Assembly: GCF_001723175.1 (NCBI RefSeq)
Contig: NC_064650.1
Coordinates: 1,054,001 to 1,118,000, forward strand
Reading direction: 5' to 3'
DNA length: 64,000 nt
Source: Penicillium oxalicum
Taxonomy: Eukaryota > Ascomycota > Eurotiomycetes > Eurotiales > Aspergillaceae
A model generated the notes under the pieces. The model ran no database searches. It was not told the origin of the DNA and was given only the letters and a program-made list of their open reading frames with translations. The translations under genes and the position numbers were made by a program. Positions 59,038-64,000 of this stretch are shown in pieces. Position 1 is the first letter of the stretch; every line of letters starts with the position of its first letter.

Positions 59038-60231
59038 ATGAAGGCCGTCATCTACACCGGCGATAAAATCATCTCGGTCGAAGATCGCCCTAAACCAGTC
59101 CTTTTAGCACCCACCGATGCGATCGTCAAGATCCTTCACACCACTATATGCGGAACAGACCTCCATATTCTCCAAGGTGATGTTCCATCGTGCAGCCCAG
59201 GCCGAATCCTCGGCCACGAAGGAGTGGGCGTCATCGAATCTCTCGGCCTGGCCGTGACAAACTTTGCAATGGGCCAGCGAGTCCTCATTTCCTGCATCAC
59301 TTCTTGCGGAACTTGTTACTACTGCCGCCGAAGGATGCCCTCGCAGTGCGAATCTGGCGGCTGGATTCTGGGGAATCAAATTGACGGGACACAGGCCGAG
59401 TATGTTCGCATTCCTCATGCTTCGTTCTCACTGCACCCCCTGCCGGACAGCATCGACCCCAAAGTGGCCGTCACACTGTCCGATACGGTACCGACATCCT
59501 ATGAATGTGGGATCTTGAACGGTGAGATTCAGGCCGGATCTACCGTTGCGATCATAGGGATGGGACCCATTGGCTTGATGAGTCTCCAAATGGCTCGGAA
59601 GCTCTTTGGTCCCTCTATGATTGTGGCAGTTGGAAGGGGATTGTCCAGACTTGAGACGGCTAGATCTATGGGTGCAAGTCATACTTTCAGTGTTCTGAAC
59701 GGAAAGGATAATGTCATCTCGTCAGCCCTGGCGACGACTCAAGAGAGAGGATTTGACGTGGTCATTGAGGCAGTGGGCACCGTGGAGTCTTTTGGGATCG
59801 CGCAAGCTCTGGTAGGTCCCGGAGGAACAATCGCTAGTCTGGGTGTCTTTGGTGAATCCTGTGAGCTTCACCTGGAGAAGCTGTGGAACCGAAATATCTG
59901 TATGTATCAAGCGCCGCGTATCAAAAGTCTTGACCATGGATCATCGCTCATCTGTTTTCGCTGGCTAGGTCTCAGAACGAGGCTGATTGATGCGGTTACT
60001 ACGCCTGATTTACTTAAGATGGTTGAGGTCGACGGCATCGACCCAAGCTTTCTGGTCTCGCATAGTACGTTTTCCCTCCCGGGGGAGGATTTCTGGTCGC
60101 AATACTAATCTGATGCAGCCTTTGAGTTCCACGAGATTCACGAAGCCTATGAGGCATTTCAGGCCCCCTCGAAGCATGGCGCCCTGAAGGTTGTGGTGTC
60201 CATGAATGAGCCAGTTACGAACGGCTCTTGA
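59038..60231 (+). CDS. Zinc-dependent alcohol dehydrogenase
   Basis: Medium-chain dehydrogenase of the zinc type. Exons 59038-59899, 59969-60064 and 60119-60231 give 356 residues. The catalytic zinc region is TTICGTDLHILQGD with GHEGVGVIE. The four structural-zinc cysteines are in CGTCYYCRRRMPSQC. The cofactor fold shows VAIIGMGPIGLMSLQMARK, and the C-terminus has VVIEAVGTVESF and GGTIASLGVFGE. The second intron restores a threonine codon and joins to FEFHEIHEAYEAF, the usual C-terminal helix of the family. An ATG six codons upstream (59020) is a possible alternative start. The substrate is not visible; relatives include isopropanol- and threonine-dehydrogenase-like enzymes. It converges on doa1. 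Confidence 0.9.
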
Positions 60232-60602
60232 CGATCTCTGATGCACATTGGATGTAGTGCTCATTAGCAAATCGATTCACTCTCACAGATGCCCATCACC
60301 TACGTTGAACATGACTTGCTATTGACTCTGTTCCCGGTTCATCATCCGTCGGTGTTCATCGTCGAACGGTTTGATTAAAATGCGATTTTCTGAGTTCAAG
60401 CCGATCAGTCACAGCCCGTTCAACCAGCTTAGACTTGAAAAAGATTACTCCGTAAAGTAGTTCGCGAGAGCTGGAAGATGTGAAATCGCTGGCAATGTGT
60501 TCAAAAATCTATTTAGGTACTGTTCAAAGTATGAAGTACTCACACTGAGTGTTGATGCACCGAAGTCAACTGTTGTGGCCCAGAATCCGGAAGCAATTCT
60601 AC
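60232..60602. other. Convergent spacer between the dehydrogenase gene and doa1
   Basis: Both genes end here. No gene is seen in these 371 bases. Confidence 0.5.
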
Positions 60603-63120
60603 TCAGAATGCAGCCTTGATTTCGCCAATAACACCCGAGATACGTGGTTCCTTCCCCAACGCCGAAGATGAGATGCGCGTCATCAAGCTCTCGACTTCGT
60701 AGATCTCCTTCGCAGCGCCCTTAATATCAGCTCCCATGGCCTGAACCAGAGTTCCGAGCGCGACAAGCCCTCTGTAGACTGCCTCCGAGTCCTTCTCACT
60801 CGATAAAATCTTGGTCAAGGCATCAAGTAGTCCCAGCCCTTGCTCCGCAGCCTCAGGAGACTGCGCGCGGCCTTCCGATGTGAGATAGACGGCGAAGTTG
60901 ATATAGAGAGTCGCGACAGCAATAGTCAGGTTGCGATTCGGTGTGGATCCAACATTGGCCAGTGCTGATTTAACGCCCGCAAGCAGCTGATCAAAGTTCT
61001 GAATGGCCAGTTTGCGGCCTGCTTCGGTTTCGAAAAGATTGGCAAAGGTACGGACAGCCAGCATGGCATTATTCACATTCAGAGAGGCGTCAAACACTCC
61101 GCTTGACAAAACTCCGGTCACGAGATCCGCGCCATCATAGTCCACAGTTGCTGTCATTGGTGTTGCGGAGGCAAGAAGAGGAAGCAGATCCAACCCAGGC
61201 AGGCGGTTGGCAACCGGCCATTTCGTTGCAATATTGAATATGAGCGGAAGGCCGAATTCCACAATGGATGAATCTGTAATTTTCTGGGTGTTTTCAAGTT
61301 GAGCGCAGACAGCCACTACAGCCTCCACTTCGGTAGAGTTCAAGGCGATTGACTTGTCTCCCTCTGCAAGAATCTTCTCGTTCAACTCTTGAAGCTTTTT
61401 TGCTATGATCTTGGTATTTGCAGATCGGATAGAGAGGTACGTCTTCTGGGGAAGAACGCGTGGACGCGGTTCCGGTGTCGGAATGGCGGCTTCATTTGTC
61501 GAAGCCGCGTCACCGGGTCTGTATCTCCTCTCCGATCCCCAGGCGTCGGCGCCACTTTGCTCTGACTGACCAAGCGTGGCGCCTTGGGTGTTCTGTGTAA
61601 TGAAGTTGGCCACTTGATCGAGATAAGACATGGGAAGTTCGTTGTCTCCGATGAATTTCGTCGCCGCTTCGTATGGATTTTGGGAGACATTGTATGGGAG
61701 CTTGAGCGGGGGTTTTCCGTCCTCAATGTCTACGTCAAAGACGTAATCGTAGTCTTGCCCGAGATACTCGGTCTTTCGACCACTGCTTCCTGCCGAATCT
61801 ACCACAGTCCCAACAGCAATCCACTCATGCGTTGCAGATGACCAGGTATGCGCGGTAACACTCCCATCTAATTCACGAATCATCTGGACTTGCCCTTCTT
61901 TTGTGCCTGATTTCTCCTTCAAGAATTCGGGACCCGGCAGTTGCTCCTTGTTGATTTTGCCGACCTGCTCGGCTGGAATTGCCGATTCCTTGACAGCTTG
62001 TTCAAACTGTTGAATTGCCTCGGGGGCGGCCTGACGGTGTGGGCTCCGAGTGAAGACACGTGTGACACGATCGCTGGCACCGCTAACAATGTCTCCAGTT
62101 TCCCGACATGCGGCAACACTCCATACAGATATAGCTGGATGGGTGATAGTTTGCACACATTGAGTGCCTTGCCAAATTCTCACTGTGCGGTCCTCGCCTG
62201 AGCTCACAAGCTCTCCGGACGGTAACACTGCAAGAGAGTAGACAAAGCTCTCATGCCCGTGTAAAGAGGCTACAAGATCACCCTTCAAGGTGTAGAGTCG
62301 GATCACTCCATCATTGCTGGCCGAGGCGAAGTGTGCACCGCTCGGATGGGATTCAGGGAGCTTGCACAGGGCGCGTACAACGTCGTTCGAGTTTTTGATA
62401 CTTCCGAGAAGTTTACCGGATGTGTCGAAGATGCGGATCATCTGGTCAGCACATCCTACCCGGGTGGTTAGAATGAATTTGAGTCCTGACACCTTCCAGA
62501 TTCCCTCGAGGGCATACGTACCAGTAATGACAGTATTCCTGTCGTAAGCTAGAACCGCCCAGACGCTCCCCTGATGGCCTTCAAAGACAACTTCGGGCTC
62601 CCACTTGCCAACTCTCCACAATCGAGCCGTCGAGTCCCAACTGCCACTGACGATATATTCGCTGCCGGGGGACACATCCAGGGCGCAAATGTTATGACCA
62701 TGCCCTAGTAGCATAGCATCGGCATTGTCGGCGGAGGACTTGCTTGGCTGGCGGGCTTCAATGATTGTATCTTGTCCACCTGAGAGCACCAGTCCTTCGG
62801 GGTATTCGGCCGTCGGAGGTAGGTAAGCTAAGCTATTGATGAAGGCCTGACCATGGGCGGCTATCGTGTAATCGTAGGTAGGGGGCGGCGATGAGACCAA
62901 CTTCCATAGTCGTACTGTCGCATCACGGGACGCTGAGATGATTACGTTGGAATTTGGGAAGGCCACAGCACGGACCTGTATACAAAGTCGGAGAGATGAG
63001 TTTCTGGACTGTTATGGGCCCAGCAAGCTATCCGCTGAAAGGGCCCGCGGCGGGGACAGAGGCGGTACTTACATCATCGCCGTGACCCTCGAGCGAGGCA
63101 GAGAGCTTGAAGTCAGGCAT
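60603..63120 (-). CDS. doa1: Ubiquitin-binding Cdc48 cofactor Doa1/Ufd3 (PLAA)
   Basis: Binds ubiquitin and Cdc48/p97, acting in ubiquitin homeostasis, endosomal sorting and mitochondrial quality control. Three exons on the minus strand (63120-63073, 62975-62522, 62455-60603) give 784 residues, similar to human PLAA. The small first exon encodes MPDFKLSASLEGHGDD. WD40 repeats fill about the first 300 residues (LRLWK-like ends such as ATVRLWK, STARLWR, RTVRIWQ). The PFU domain follows (EWIAVGTVVDS, YDYVFDVDIEDGKPPLKLPYN, NPYEAATKFI). The C-terminus is the armadillo-like PUL domain (VLPQKTYLSI to VIGEIKAAF). The 66-base intron within the WD40 part is in frame; removing it joins VITG to CADQMIRIFD, matching the repeat pattern. 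Confidence 0.94.
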
Positions 63121-64000
63121 AAAATCGACCTGTCCGAATTGGAGAAGGTATTTGTGAGAGAGGAGAGTATGTCTGAGACGTTGAAAGCCGTGTTCGAAGC
63201 TTCTTGCGATTCTAAGCCTGTTGGAAGTCGATGTTTCCCTTTAGTCGTTCTGGGGTTGTCCCCGCGCCTACAGCATCATATCACGTGAACGGTGGGGCTA
63301 TGACGAATCTGCTAGAAGATGATTTGTGACGGCTGTACCTGATTTAAAGTGGATAGATCAAAGGTGCCTATGGCAATGATATCGCCTCCCAAGACTCGAT
63401 CAAGCTCTGTTCAGAGCTTAGAGAAGGAGACGCATATCTCTAGTAGCCGGATTCTAGGGGTGACGTGTTGATGACTTCCAAAGCTCCTACGGGGCGCTCC
63501 GAAATACACCTAGCACCTCATCAATCATACGTATGTACTGTCTGTCTAAGGTGGGTAGGTGCTTGCACACCCGAGCACTAGGAAAAGGTAGGTAGGCCTG
63601 AGTGACCGAGACTATTGAATTCAGGATTTACAACATTCCTGACTTTCCACTTTTTTTGTTTTCTCTTTCAATGAAACGCCCTCAGCCGTCACGGTCCAAT
63701 GGAAGAGACAAAAGTGGAGGACTCGATGTTGTTTAACGCTCGGTCAATGGCGGTGAGCCTTAAATCAAGCCATATCGGGGCCATCATCAGTGAAGACAAA
63801 GACCAATCAAAGCCCTGATGTGATCAGGTAAATACCAAAAGGGTTTGAGCCTCATTCCAGATCTTGTTCAGCGAGATCTAACTTGCCGCTCGCCTGTCAT
63901 CGATGATCGGGCGATCCATCAATACTTTAATCGGACGGGGGGGACGATGTCCAAGCACGTGTCCAAGCCAAGCCTAATCCCCAATAGGACTAGCGCGCAT
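63121..64000. other. Upstream region of doa1
   Basis: It should hold the doa1 promoter. Short GGTAGGTAGG-type motifs occur near 63550-63597. No gene is seen to the window end. Confidence 0.45.

Overview
This is a window of nuclear DNA from a filamentous ascomycete, most likely a eurotiomycete of the Aspergillus/Penicillium type. Genes lie on both strands, separated by ordinary to very long spacers, and are cut by short introns (mostly 50-110 bases) with GT..AG borders and CTAAC/CTGAC branch sites. The protein set fits: Sho1, Ssk1, a fungal rhodopsin-like (SAT4) membrane protein, Whi3, dynactin RO10. All exon borders here were placed by eye from splice signals and frame consistency.

Layout. 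1-9 kb is a compact housekeeping block: Gtr1 (Rag GTPase), a CXC-SET methyltransferase (minus), a Rup1-like UBA/UIM protein and the dynactin p24 subunit RO10. 9-13 kb holds no recognisable gene. 13-21 kb carries Sho1, a PQ-loop membrane protein and Ssk1. Sho1 and Ssk1 feed the two separate input branches of the HOG osmostress MAP kinase pathway. Ssk1 shows a frame break between its N-terminal half and its receiver domain. 21-35 kb is accessory-like: a degraded reading frame, a sugar-type MFS transporter, an HNH-domain protein, a core-deleted amino acid transporter relic and a SAT4-type membrane protein. 35-45.5 kb is a gene-poor island whose only recognisable content is a broken gene of a fungal family often misnamed geranylgeranyl pyrophosphate synthetase. 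45.5-63 kb returns to conserved genes: mitoribosomal Bot1/mS35, a Whi3-like RNA-binding protein, mitoribosomal bS16m, NAD(P)HX epimerase, a zinc alcohol dehydrogenase and the Cdc48 cofactor Doa1/Ufd3.

Themes. Two stress-input proteins sit close together. Two ubiquitin-linked genes (Rup1-like, Doa1) lie at opposite ends. Three genes serve mitochondria (Bot1, bS16m, and NAD(P)HX epimerase through a second upstream start), and two of these share a short divergent promoter. I found no transposon with intact coding capacity, no rRNA or tRNA gene, no CRISPR array and no convincing secondary-metabolite cluster. I did not find a clearly new biological system. The best leads are the Ssk1 frame break, the dual-start epimerase, the CXC-SET protein and the two gene relics.
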